Source of the DNA: Solimonas fluminis
Lineage (GTDB): Bacteria; Pseudomonadota; Gammaproteobacteria; Nevskiales; Nevskiaceae
Reading direction: 5' to 3'
Length of the DNA: 64,000 nucleotides
NCBI RefSeq assembly: GCF_002930645.1
Contig: NZ_PSNW01000001.1
Coordinates: 488,600 to 552,599 of the forward strand
Shown here: positions 26,593 through 34,386 of the stretch, in pieces
Position numbering within the stretch: position 1 is the first letter of the stretch
Layout: each line of letters starts with the position of its first letter
Translations under genes and position numbers: made by a program
Notes under the pieces: generated by a model
Told to the model about the DNA's origin: nothing
Database searches by the model: none
The model's input: only the letters and a program-made list of their open reading frames with translations

Positions 26593-28937
26593 GGGATCCA
26601 GGACCACACTTCGACGAACAGGAAGCGGCCCAGCGCGCGGGTGAAGGCCAGGAACAGCGGATGCCATCCGCCCGAGACCTTGGCGTTGCCGGTGACGCCC
26701 GGCAGCAGCTTGTTGTTCGGGTCTTCCAGCGTCACCTGCACGCGCACGACCTTGCCGTACTCGCCGTCCTCGGCAGCCGGGGCGATGCTCGTCACCTTGC
26801 CGTCGAAGCCGGTGGCCGGGAAGGCCCAGGCCTTGGCCGTGACCGGGTTGTCGAGCTTGATCTCGCCGATGGTGTTTTCCGGCAGTTTCACCTCCGCGAT
26901 GCGCTGTCCGGCGTCCTCGATGGTGGCGAGCTGGTCGCCGCGGTTGAGGAAGCTGCCGCGCGAGAACATCAGCGAGCCGCTGACCACGCGGCCGGCGATC
27001 GGCGCGGTGATCTTGGTGTAGCTCAGGCGCTCCTGCTGGTATGCCAGTTCGGCGCGGGCTTCGTTGAGCTGGGCCTCGATGGCCTTGAGGCGCTCGCCCA
27101 CCGCCGGGCTCTGCACCAGGCCCAGGCGGCTCTTGGCTTCCTGCAGGGCCTTGGCGTCGACATCGGCCTGGCCCTTGGCGCGGTCGTAGTCCGCCGCGGT
27201 GACCGACTTCTTCTGGAAGGCGCCCTGCAGGCGGCGGGCCTGCGCGGCCGAGACGTCGGCGCGGGTCTGCGCGGTCTGCACCGCGCTCTCGGCCACCACC
27301 ACCTCTTCCGGCTTGCCGCCCTTCTTGGCCAGGGCCATGTCAGCCTCCAGCGCCGCCAGCCGCGCCTCGGCGGCGGCCACCAGGGCGCGCTGCTCGTAGT
27401 CGGAGATGCGGGCGATCACCTGCCCCGCCTTGACCAGGTCGCCTTCCTTGACCAGCACCTCGCGCACGTCGCCGGCGGTCAGCGCGCGCACGTCGGCACG
27501 GGCGCTCGGCAGCACGACGAAGTCGCCGCTGGCGCTGTAGCGGTAGGGCAGGACCAGGATCAGCAGGATGATGCCGACGATGATCCATTGCTTGCGGGAG
27601 AAGTCGGCCCAGAACTTCCACCACGGGCGTCCGGGGACACCCAGGCCGGTGTTGGCGGCGCCGCCGCGCGAGTTGCGGTATGACTGACTCACAAGAACCC
27701 CCATGAACGCGAGCACAAGAAGAAAACCGACACCACCCTGCCTTTCGATCACCCAGCGACCGGCAAAGGCAAGGAACAAGGACATCAGCGCGATCAGGCT
27801 GATCGCGCAGAGCACCAGATAGATCATCAGCGTGCGCAGTTCCAGGCGGCGCTGCTGCATCACCCAGCCGGTGCGCATGTAGCCCATCAGCGCCGCCATG
27901 GCCTGCTCGCGCAGGTCCGGCAGGTTGAGACGCTGGGCCAGCAGGTAGTAGCCGTCGCGCCGCGCCAGCGGATTGAGCCGCAGCAGCAGGGTGAACAGCG
28001 CGATCACCGCCACCCACAGCGCCACCGAAGGCACCGAGGTCTGGCTGCCGCGGCTGATCATCCAGAAGATCGCGGAGACCGAGAACAGCAGCGCCAGGCC
28101 GGTCATCGCCGAGGCGACGATGCGGCTGCGCTGGGCGCGGTCGGCGCGCTCGGCGGGGCCGGCCGTCTCGACGTAGGCCAGCGGCAGCACGAAGGGCCCG
28201 CGCATCAGGCCGATCTCCGGACGCAGGCCGGTGAAGTACTCGATGGCCGCCGCGCGTGCCGCCTGGCCGAAGACATGGATCAGCGTCAGGGCCAGCCACA
28301 GCGTGCCGGCCAGGCCCACCCAGGAGCGGATGCGCAGCAGGTCCACGGCCGCTTCCAGCCGCAGCTGCCACAGGCCGTAGAGGACGAAGGCCAGCAGGCC
28401 GGCCAGCGCGAGCCCGCCGGCGCGGCCGGTCAGCGGCCAGTTCAGCAGGCGGCCCAGGCGCAGCCAGGGCTGCGGATCGAGCTGCGCCCAGGTCCGGCGC
28501 GCAATGCCGCGACGATCGGTGATCAGGCCCAGCAGGCCGCCGAAAGTGCCGGGGCCGGCCAGCGAACCGGGCATCGTGGACGGCGGCATCGGCCAGGGCG
28601 CGGCGGGCCGCAGGCGCTCGGCCTGCGCGGAATCGGTGATGGCCGGTGACGGCAGCGGGTCCCACTCGCCGGCCTGCAGCTGTCCGGCGATGGCCAGGCG
28701 CGCCGCAAAGGCCTCCAGCTCCTCGCGGTCCAGCTCCAGCTTCAGTTCGCTGCGCGCCAGCGACAGGATGGCATCGGCATCGCGCCGGCCGTCATACAGC
28801 CGCGCCAGCGCCAGCTCGGTGGGACTGAAGGTCTCGTCCGTCACCGTCGGCGGCAGGCGGCGCGGCGCACGCAGCTCGCCCGGAGCCTCGACGGGCTCGG
28901 CCGTGCCAAAGCGACGATACGGGTGGCCGGACGACAT
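26589..28937 (-). CDS. M50-like membrane domain fused to HlyD-type periplasmic adaptor
   Basis: A 782-residue membrane fusion protein. The amino end (residues about 30-90) is a small helical domain resembling PqqD-like modules (FSPTELALARLYDGRRD). Residues about 170-470 hold six or seven membrane segments of the M50 type. The expected HExxH is HVFGQ (221-225), so the Glu and second His are lost; RRDGYYLL (326-333) keeps the second-site Asp. From about 480 there is an HlyD adaptor: lipoyl half (LTAGDVREVLVKEGDLVKAGQVI), a coiled coil (about 520-650) and return barrel (TKITAPIAGRVVSG). It starts 6 bp after the TolC-like gene. Likely inner-membrane to TolC conduit, protease activity unlikely. 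Confidence 0.85.
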   Translation of the reverse strand: MSSGHPYRRFGTAEPVEAPGELRAPRRLPPTVTDETFSPTELALARLYDGRRDADAILSLARSELKLELDREELEAFAARLAIAGQLQAGEWDPLPSPAITDSAQAERLRPAAPWPMPPSTMPGSLAGPGTFGGLLGLITDRRGIARRTWAQLDPQPWLRLGRLLNWPLTGRAGGLALAGLLAFVLYGLWQLRLEAAVDLLRIRSWVGLAGTLWLALTLIHVFGQAARAAAIEYFTGLRPEIGLMRGPFVLPLAYVETAGPAERADRAQRSRIVASAMTGLALLFSVSAIFWMISRGSQTSVPSVALWVAVIALFTLLLRLNPLARRDGYYLLAQRLNLPDLREQAMAALMGYMRTGWVMQQRRLELRTLMIYLVLCAISLIALMSLFLAFAGRWVIERQGGVGFLLVLAFMGVLVSQSYRNSRGGAANTGLGVPGRPWWKFWADFSRKQWIIVGIILLILVLPYRYSASGDFVVLPSARADVRALTAGDVREVLVKEGDLVKAGQVIARISDYEQRALVAAAEARLAALEADMALAKKGGKPEEVVVAESAVQTAQTRADVSAAQARRLQGAFQKKSVTAADYDRAKGQADVDAKALQEAKSRLGLVQSPAVGERLKAIEAQLNEARAELAYQQERLSYTKITAPIAGRVVSGSLMFSRGSFLNRGDQLATIEDAGQRIAEVKLPENTIGEIKLDNPVTAKAWAFPATGFDGKVTSIAPAAEDGEYGKVVRVQVTLEDPNNKLLPGVTGNAKVSGGWHPLFLAFTRALGRFLFVEVWSWIP

Positions 28938-28943
28938 GACGGG

Positions 28944-30326
28944 CTAAGGCGTCAGCTCACCGGCCTGAAGCTGTCGGTTGAGCCCGATCAGGTCCGCCGT
29001 CACCAGCGTGCCGGAGGCCGCCCGGAGCTGCACGCTCGCGTGCAGGATGCGGTAGCGGATCAACGCGTAGTTGCGCTCGGCGTCGTAGCGCGTGCCGATG
29101 GCCTGCAGCAGGTCCGCGTTGGTGCGCGTGCCGGCCTCGTAGGCGGCGCGCGTCGCCTGCTCCGCCGCATTGGCGGCGTCCACGGCGCGCTTCAGGCCCT
29201 GGGCCTTCAGCAGGCCGGTGGTGATCGTCAGGTAGGCCTGGCGGGTGGCCTGCACGGCCTCCGCGCGCGCCTGCTCCAGCAGGGCCTCGGCGCCGGTGAC
29301 GCCGGCCTTGTTGGCCTCGATCCTGGCGCTGACCTGGCCGCCGGAGTAGATCGGCAGGTCCAGCACCAGGCCGATGCGCTGCTCTTCTTCCTCGCGCTCG
29401 CCGACCACGCCACCGCCATGGTCGTCCCAGAAGGCCTGGCCCAGGGCATTGAGCCGCGGCCAGCGCTCGCGCCGGGCGCTGACCAGTTCCTTGCGGGCCA
29501 CTTCCAGCCCGGCCGTGCGCGCCAGCACGAAGGCGTTGTGGGTGCGCGCACGCTCGATCCACGCGTTCTCGTCCATCGGCTGCGGCAGTTCCAGCGCCAC
29601 GTCCGCGGGCAGCAGCTTGAGCGCGCCGTAGCGCTTGCCGGTGAGGCTTTCCAGCTGCAGCTTGGTGCTCTCGACCAGCGACCGGGCTTCCGCCTGGCGC
29701 GCCAGCGCCAGCTCGTAGGCGGCCAGCGCCACCTGCTTGTCGGCCTCCAGCGCCAAGCCGGCATCGGCGCGCGCGCTGGCCTGCTCGGATTCCTGCCGCA
29801 GCGTCTCCACCTCCGCATTGGCGTAGCGCAGGCCTTCCTCGGCCCCCAGCGCCGCGAAGTAGTTCTCCACCACCTGCACGCCCAGCGCATCCTGCCGCCC
29901 TTCCAGGGCAAAGCCGGCCTGGGCCACGCGCAGCCGGGCCGCATCGAGGTCGGCCCAGAGGGCGCCGTTGTAGATCACCTGCTGCAGCACGCCGCCATAG
30001 CCGTGGCGGTCATAGTCGTCGTCGAAGGAGAAGTTCTGGACGTTGTAGTACTGGCCGTCGATCTTTTCCCAGATGTGTTCGTAGCGCGCCCGCAGGCCGA
30101 TCTGCGGCAGCATCTTGCCGAAGGCCGCCGGGACCAGCTGCTGTGCCGCATGGTATTGCGCCGCGTCCGCGCGGTATTGCGGGTTGCGCTCGAGCGCGTC
30201 GCTGTACACCGCGAGCAGATCCGTCTGTCCCTGCGCCGAAGCCGTCGCCTGCAAACCCACCGCGAGCCACGCCCCCAGGACAGCCCGCGCAATCCTCCCC
30301 GCGCCGGGTGTCTTCCTCAAACGCAT
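28944..30326 (-). CDS. TolC family outer membrane efflux protein
   Basis: A 460-residue outer membrane channel protein. After a signal peptide (ARAVLGAWLAVGLQATASAQ) two repeats of the TolC-type layout follow: AVYSDALERNPQYRADAAQYHAA, and later EANKAGVTGAEALLEQARAEAVQ with long amphipathic helices. The ATG at 30326 is selected because GAGGA precedes it by seven bases; an in-frame upstream extension of 44 codons has no support. It opens the minus-strand operon with the M50-HlyD fusion. A 147 bp AT-richer gap upstream (30327-30473) probably carries the promoter. No ATP-binding transporter subunit is nearby. Confidence 0.88.
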   Translation of the reverse strand: MRLRKTPGAGRIARAVLGAWLAVGLQATASAQGQTDLLAVYSDALERNPQYRADAAQYHAAQQLVPAAFGKMLPQIGLRARYEHIWEKIDGQYYNVQNFSFDDDYDRHGYGGVLQQVIYNGALWADLDAARLRVAQAGFALEGRQDALGVQVVENYFAALGAEEGLRYANAEVETLRQESEQASARADAGLALEADKQVALAAYELALARQAEARSLVESTKLQLESLTGKRYGALKLLPADVALELPQPMDENAWIERARTHNAFVLARTAGLEVARKELVSARRERWPRLNALGQAFWDDHGGGVVGEREEEEQRIGLVLDLPIYSGGQVSARIEANKAGVTGAEALLEQARAEAVQATRQAYLTITTGLLKAQGLKRAVDAANAAEQATRAAYEAGTRTNADLLQAIGTRYDAERNYALIRYRILHASVQLRAASGTLVTADLIGLNRQLQAGELTP

Positions 30327-30473
30327 GTGTGTCCTCGTTGTCGTGCGGACCGGACTGCGGTCTCGTGATGGATCTTTATTGTTAGAGCTGCTGTTTCGCA
30401 TTATTTGTGCTTCGCCGTCAATAGCATAGCCAGCCCAATTCAAGTGAGGGCCGACCAATGGCCGAGCGTGCGT

Positions 30474-31382
30474 TCAGTCCAGCGGATCCAGGTGGGGGAC
30501 CAGGGTATCCGCCATCCATGACATGAAGGCCTGCACCCGCCTCGGCAGATGGCGGCGGTGGGCATAGAGCAGGGTCACCGGCATCGGCGCCGCCCGGTGC
30601 TGCGGCAGGATCTCGACCAGGGCGCCCTGGCCCAGCAGCGGCTGCAACCCCACCGCCGGCGCCTGGATGATGCCCAGCCCGGCCAGGCAGGCTCCCTGGT
30701 AGGCCTCGGCATTGTTGACGGTCAGCGCCCCGGCCATCGGCAGGCTGCGGCAGCCCTGCGCATCGCAGACCTCGAAGCCGTCCGGCCGGGCGCCCAGGAT
30801 CGGCACATAGTGGATCAGGCGATGTCCGGCCAGGTCTTCCAGGGTCTGCGGCGTTCCATGGCGGCGCAGGTAGGCCGGGCTGGCGACGTTGACGATGCGG
30901 AAGGCCCCCAGCGGCCGCGCGACCAGGCTGCCGTCCCCGAGCGCCCCCACCCGCAGCACGCAATCGAAGCCCTCGCGCACCAGGTCCACACGGCGGTCGG
31001 TGCTGCTCAGTTCCAGCTCCAGCCGGGGGTGGGCCTCCAGGAACTGCGGCAGCCGCGGCAGGATGAAGTTGCGTGCCACGCCGCCGGGCATGTCGACCCG
31101 CAGCCGCCCGCTCAGGGACTGGGCGCCCTGCTGGAACAGCGCCTGGAGCTCGTCCAGGTCCTCCAGCAGGTCCTTGGCCCGCTCGTAGAACGCGCGGCCG
31201 TCCTGGGTCAGCTCCACGCGGCGCGTGGTCCGGTGCAGCAGGCGCGCACCCAGCGCCGCTTCCAGCTGCTGGACCGCGGTGGACACGCTGGCCTTGGGCA
31301 GGTCCAGGCCCTCGGCGGCGCGGGTGAAACTGCCTAGCTCGGCCACTCTCACGAAGGTCTGCATCGCATCCAGGCGGTTCAT
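30474..31382 (-). CDS. LysR-type transcriptional regulator
   Basis: A 302-residue regulator. The helix-turn-helix is at about residues 19-50 (GSFTRAAEGLDLPKASVSTAVQQLEAALG), followed by RLLHRTTRRVELTQDGRAFYERA, the LysR linker. The rest is the effector-binding domain (GRLRVDMPGGVARNFILPRLP), subgroup similar to CrgA/DsdC-like LTTRs. It is divergent from the SDR gene at 31508, the usual arrangement for LysR and its target. A dyad with the T-N11-A pattern lies 13 bp upstream of its start. Confidence 0.92.
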   Translation of the reverse strand: MNRLDAMQTFVRVAELGSFTRAAEGLDLPKASVSTAVQQLEAALGARLLHRTTRRVELTQDGRAFYERAKDLLEDLDELQALFQQGAQSLSGRLRVDMPGGVARNFILPRLPQFLEAHPRLELELSSTDRRVDLVREGFDCVLRVGALGDGSLVARPLGAFRIVNVASPAYLRRHGTPQTLEDLAGHRLIHYVPILGARPDGFEVCDAQGCRSLPMAGALTVNNAEAYQGACLAGLGIIQAPAVGLQPLLGQGALVEILPQHRAAPMPVTLLYAHRRHLPRRVQAFMSWMADTLVPHLDPLD

Positions 31383-31394
31383 ATCGGCCTCATT

Positions 31395-31411
31395 GTTCGC
31401 TTAAGGCGAAC
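31395..31411. promoter_or_regulatory. LysR-type operator dyad in the LysR/SDR intergenic region
   Basis: GTTCGCTTAAGGCGAAC has perfect 6 bp arms and contains T-N11-A (TCGCTTAAGGCGA), the LysR half-site pattern. It is located 13 bp from the LysR start and about 97 bp from the SDR start, a place that fits autoregulation plus activation of the divergent gene. Confidence 0.55.
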
Positions 31412-31507
31412 ACAGAAATCTTTTCGACGCAATTTATCGCGCCGAATGCAGACAATAAAGTGACTCTCATCCGGGGCCCGCCCGCCCCCCCCTCCAGGAG
31501 ATTCCCG

Positions 31508-32278
31508 ATGAGCACACATCCCGACACCCCCATCGCCCTGATCACCGGCGGCAGCCGCGGCCTGGGCCGCAATGCCGCGCTGGCGCTGGCCGCCAAGGGC
31601 AACGACGTGATCCTGACCTACCGCAGCCGCCGCGACGAGGCCGATGCCGCGGTGGCCGAGATCGCCGCCCGGGGCCGCCGCGCCCTGGCCCTGCCGCTGG
31701 ACGTGGCCGACAGCACGGGCTTCGACGCCTTTGCCGCCCAGGTCCGCGAAGCCCTGCGGCGGCACTGGCAGCGCGAGCAGTTCGATTACCTGCTCAACAA
31801 TGCCGGCATCGGCATCCACGCCGGCTACGCCGACACCACGCCGGCGCAATTCGACGAACTGGTGAACATCCACTTCAAGGGCCCGTTCTTCCTGACGCAG
31901 AAGCTGCTGCCGCTGATCCGCGACGGCGGGCGCATCCTCAACGTCTCGTCGGGCCTCGCCCGCTTCGCCCTGCCCGGCTACGCCGCCTACGCCTCGATGA
32001 AGGGCGCGATGGAGGTGCTGACCCGCTACCAGGCCCGGGAAATGGGCACCCGGGGCATCGCCGTGAACATCATCGCCCCCGGCGCGATCGAGACCGACTT
32101 CGGCGGCGGCGCCGTGCGCGACAACGCCCAGCTCAACGCCTTCATCGCGTCCCAGACCGCCCTGGGGCGCGTCGGCCTGCCGGACGACATCGGCGATGCC
32201 ATCGCCCAGCTGCTGGCGCCGGAAAGCCGCTGGATCAACGCCCAGCGCATCGAGGTGTCGGGCGGGATGTTCCTCTGA
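31508..32278 (+). CDS. Short-chain dehydrogenase/reductase
   Basis: A 256-residue classical SDR. The cofactor loop is TGGSRGLGRNAAL (about residues 15-27), NNAGIGIH marks the central strand and YASMKG gives the catalytic Tyr-x3-Lys with the upstream Ser in NVSSGLARF. The Arg/Ser pattern after the second strand (TYRSRRDEAD) suggests NADP(H). The ATG at 31508 has CCAGGAG eight bases upstream. Divergent from a LysR regulator that probably controls it. Substrate unknown. Confidence 0.9.
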   Translation: MSTHPDTPIALITGGSRGLGRNAALALAAKGNDVILTYRSRRDEADAAVAEIAARGRRALALPLDVADSTGFDAFAAQVREALRRHWQREQFDYLLNNAGIGIHAGYADTTPAQFDELVNIHFKGPFFLTQKLLPLIRDGGRILNVSSGLARFALPGYAAYASMKGAMEVLTRYQAREMGTRGIAVNIIAPGAIETDFGGGAVRDNAQLNAFIASQTALGRVGLPDDIGDAIAQLLAPESRWINAQRIEVSGGMFL

Positions 32279-32322
32279 ACCCGCGGCGCAGGCCGGCCGC
32301 CGGGCCGACCTGCGCTGATCTC

Positions 32323-33081
32323 TCAGAAGCGCATCAGCAGGTTCAGGCTGAGTTCGTCGCGGGTGTAGAACAGCTCGCGGCGATACTGGGTGAAACGGTA
32401 GTCGATGCCCCAGCGCGGAGTCAGCCAGTGCGAGCCGCCGATGAACATCGCGTCGGCATCCGAGACCGCCACCTGGTCCGCGGTGATGCGTTCGGGCTGC
32501 TCGCCGGTGATGACGCCGATGCCGAGGGTGCCTTCGTCGTCCTCGCCGTAGACATAGTCGAGCTGGAAGAGCTGCGACCAGGCATGGCCGCTGTCCTGGA
32601 GGCTGCCGTAGAGCAGGCCCGCCGTCACCCGGAAGGGCCTGGGCATCCACTCCACCGACAGTTCGCCGCCATAGACCTTGTCGCCGGGATAGGTCGCCAG
32701 GTTGGCGGCCAGCGAGACGGACCACCGCTCCCCGAAGAAGCGGCTGAGCCCAAGGTCGTAGACCTGTTCGGCCAGCACGTCGGCGTCCGCGGTGTAACCC
32801 GCCTGGCCGTTGACCGACCAGTCCTGCGACAGCGGATAGGAGCCGCCCAGCATGAACTGGGTATCGTCCTGCTCGAAGCGGTGGGCCTGCAGCAGCGACA
32901 GCTCCCAGGACCCTTTCTCGAGGCGCCGCTTCCAGTGCGCCCGCAGGTCCTGCCACTCGGTGTAGCCGTCGCTGAGATTGGAAGGGCTGTACCCGATCCC
33001 CACCTCGTTGTCCGCCGCCAGCGCCGCGCAGGGCAGCACCAGCAACAGCCATCCGCCACTCCGGATCCCTGGAATGCGCAC
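32323..33081 (-). CDS. YaiO family outer membrane beta-barrel protein
   Basis: A 252-residue outer membrane protein. The amino end is a signal peptide (WLLLVLPCAALA), then a long run of alternating hydrophobic/polar strands (VGIGYSPSNLSDGYTEWQDL, WELSLLQAHRFEQDDTQF, AEQVYDLGLSRFFGERWSVS) ending in LNLLMRF with a terminal Phe, as in outer membrane barrels. The DGYTEWQ and ERWSVS segments match the YaiO family. Function of YaiO is not established. It stands alone between the SDR gene and a 288 bp gap. Confidence 0.8.
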   Translation of the reverse strand: MRIPGIRSGGWLLLVLPCAALAADNEVGIGYSPSNLSDGYTEWQDLRAHWKRRLEKGSWELSLLQAHRFEQDDTQFMLGGSYPLSQDWSVNGQAGYTADADVLAEQVYDLGLSRFFGERWSVSLAANLATYPGDKVYGGELSVEWMPRPFRVTAGLLYGSLQDSGHAWSQLFQLDYVYGEDDEGTLGIGVITGEQPERITADQVAVSDADAMFIGGSHWLTPRWGIDYRFTQYRRELFYTRDELSLNLLMRF

Positions 33082-33322
33082 TGGTTGTTCTCCACGGGCG
33101 TCCTTGCCCGGAGTAACGACCGGCAGGAACGGGACTCAGTTCCATCTGCGCCAGTCCCCGGCCTCGGGTATTCATCCCCTCGCCTGCCCCTGCGGAGGGA
33201 GAGGGCCAGGCGGTAGAGCCCGGCCTTCTCGGGGACCGTTCACCCTTCGACCGGCTCGGGACGAACGGTTGCATGGATGGCCCGCACAAGCTCCGCCGGA
33301 GTGAACCTGCAGGCCGCCCTTC
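33082..33322. repeat. Gene-free stretch with degenerate dispersed-repeat sequence
   Basis: No convincing gene. It holds an inverted-repeat element at 33235-33269 with ends ACCGTTC and GAACGGT around CCCTTCGACCGGCTCGGGA, similar to a dispersed intergenic repeat known from gammaproteobacteria such as Xanthomonadaceae. That resemblance is from memory, not a search. Confidence 0.4.
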
Positions 33323-33364
33323 GGACACAAAAAAGCCCTCGCTAGCGAGGGCTTTTTTGTGTCC
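33323..33364. terminator. Bidirectional terminator at the end of the tRNA cluster
   Basis: A perfect 42 bp palindrome centred on CGCTAGCG, with GC arms (AGCCCTCG/CGAGGGCT), flanking A-run and T-run of six, and outer GGACACA/TGTGTCC. It terminates the minus-strand tRNA transcript and would also work on the other strand. Confidence 0.88.
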
Positions 33365-33369
33365 AGCAA

Positions 33370-33446
33370 TGGTGCGCCCGGAAGGATTCGAACCTCCGAC
33401 CCCTTAGTTCGTAGCCAAGTGCTCTATCCAGCTGAGCTACGGGCGC
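33370..33446 (-). tRNA. tRNA-Arg (ACG)
   Basis: 77 bases on the minus strand including encoded CCA. Reading the minus strand, the acceptor stem starts GCGCCCG and ends CGGGCGC. The D arm is GCTCAGCTGGATAGAGC and the anticodon loop is CTACGAA with anticodon ACG. The T arm is GGAGGTTCGAATCC. Sequence identical to the copy at 33826. Confidence 0.96.
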
Positions 33447-33701
33447 ATGAAGCCTTGTTACCGCATCTACCTTTACAGCCCGCCCCAAGAACCGGCGGTT
33501 ACTGCGGACGACCCGGGCCCAGGGAGGGATGGCTGCGTGCCTGCGGCGCCTGCCCCTCGCCATGCTCGGGATCGCTCCTTCCGGAGCGACGCCGGTCCGC
33601 TACGCGGGCCGGTCGAACCCAATCTTTTGTTCATCGAGGGCTCGAACCCTTTCGCCACCCGATAAACCTGCGGCCCCTACGAAGACCCTCAGTGCCATGA
33701 T
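33447..33701. other. Spacer within the tRNA cluster with T-arm-like fragments
   Basis: 255 bp without a convincing gene. On the minus strand it contains two stretches similar to tRNA T arms (AAGGGTTCGAGCCCT and GGGTTCGACCGGCCCG) but no complete cloverleaf, so it may hold remnants of lost tRNA genes. Short frames here are artefacts of tRNA sequence. Confidence 0.35.
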
Positions 33702-33794
33702 TGGCGGACAGAGAGGGATTCGAACCCTCGATACGGCTTTAGACCATATACGCCCTTAGCAGGGGCGCGCCTTCGTCCACTCGGCCATCTGTCC
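33702..33794 (-). tRNA. tRNA-Ser (GCT)
   Basis: 93 bases on the minus strand including encoded CCA. Acceptor GGACAGA pairs with TCTGTCC. The anticodon loop CTGCTAA gives GCT, the long variable arm typical of serine tRNAs is present, and the T arm is GAGGGTTCGAATCCCTC. It sits between two tRNA-Arg(ACG) genes, the known order downstream of csrA in gammaproteobacteria. Confidence 0.95.
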
Positions 33795-33825
33795 GGGACT
33801 GCTGCTGACTCTCCAAAGCCTCGAA

Positions 33826-33902
33826 TGGTGCGCCCGGAAGGATTCGAACCTCCGACCCCTTAGTTCGTAGCCAAGTGCTCTATCCAGCTGAGCTACGGGC
33901 GC
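33826..33902 (-). tRNA. tRNA-Arg (ACG), second copy
   Basis: 77 bases on the minus strand including CCA, identical to the copy at 33370: anticodon loop CTACGAA, acceptor GCGCCCG. It is first in transcription order after csrA. Confidence 0.96.
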
Positions 33903-34011
33903 ATTTCGAAGCGAGGGTTGTCGCCCTCAAGAGGGGCGGGATTCTAACGGCCCGGGGGGCTAAGGTAAAGAAAAAACTGGCAGAAATCGCCGGGCAGATG
34001 CCGGCGAGGCT

Positions 34012-34221
34012 TCAGGAGCCGACGCGCGCCGGCCGCGGTGCGGGCGGCGGAGCCGCTTCGCCCTCGTTGATGCGCTTGAGAAGCTCCTCGCGGTGCACGG
34101 CGACGTTCTTCGGCGCCTGCACGCCGATCCGTACCTGGTTGCCCTTGATGCCAAGAACCGTGACGACGATGTCCTCGCCGATCATGACGGTTTCGCCTAC
34201 GCGCCGGGTCAAAATGAGCAT
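34012..34221 (-). CDS. csrA: Carbon storage regulator CsrA (RsmA)
   Basis: A 69-residue RNA-binding regulator. It starts [18 protein letters not shown] and continues [27 protein letters not shown]; the Leu4-Arg7 and Val42-Arg44 RNA-binding surfaces are conserved. The tail after IYQRIQ-equivalent [10 protein letters not shown] is longer, with [16 protein letters not shown] lies eight bases before the ATG at 34221. It binds GGA-containing leaders of mRNAs and represses or stabilises them globally. Order lysC-csrA-tRNA is the conserved gammaproteobacterial arrangement. Confidence 0.97.
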   Translation of the reverse strand: MLILTRRVGETVMIGEDIVVTVLGIKGNQVRIGVQAPKNVAVHREELLKRINEGEAAPPPAPRPARVGS

Positions 34222-34339
34222 CCCGCTCTCTCCGTGTCCTGTCCGAGCAGTCTCGGTCGCCGGCCGGGGGGCGCGGTAGCCCCCAAAAAATCGCAGCCGC
34301 CTGTGGATAAGACCTTCTGGCGGCTGTATCCTACCGTTT

Positions 34340-34375
34340 GGCCCTGTTCCAGTCCCCAATGGCTAGAACAGGGCC
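34340..34375 (-). terminator. Hairpin downstream of lysC
   Basis: Perfect 10 bp arms GGCCCTGTTC/GAACAGGGCC around a 16 base loop, starting about 11 bp after the lysC stop on the minus strand. No clear T-run follows, so it may attenuate rather than fully terminate. Confidence 0.5.
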
Positions 34376-34386
34376 TCCGCCCTCGC

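Noticed and set aside
33359-33759. Short plus-strand frames starting with SNGAPGRIRTSDPL-type sequence
   Set aside because: They are translations of the tRNA genes, a known annotation artefact.
33370-33902. Duplicated tRNA-Arg as phage attachment sites
   Set aside because: Both copies are complete tRNAs, only about 380 bp apart, and match the usual csrA-Ser-Arg order; no integrase is nearby.
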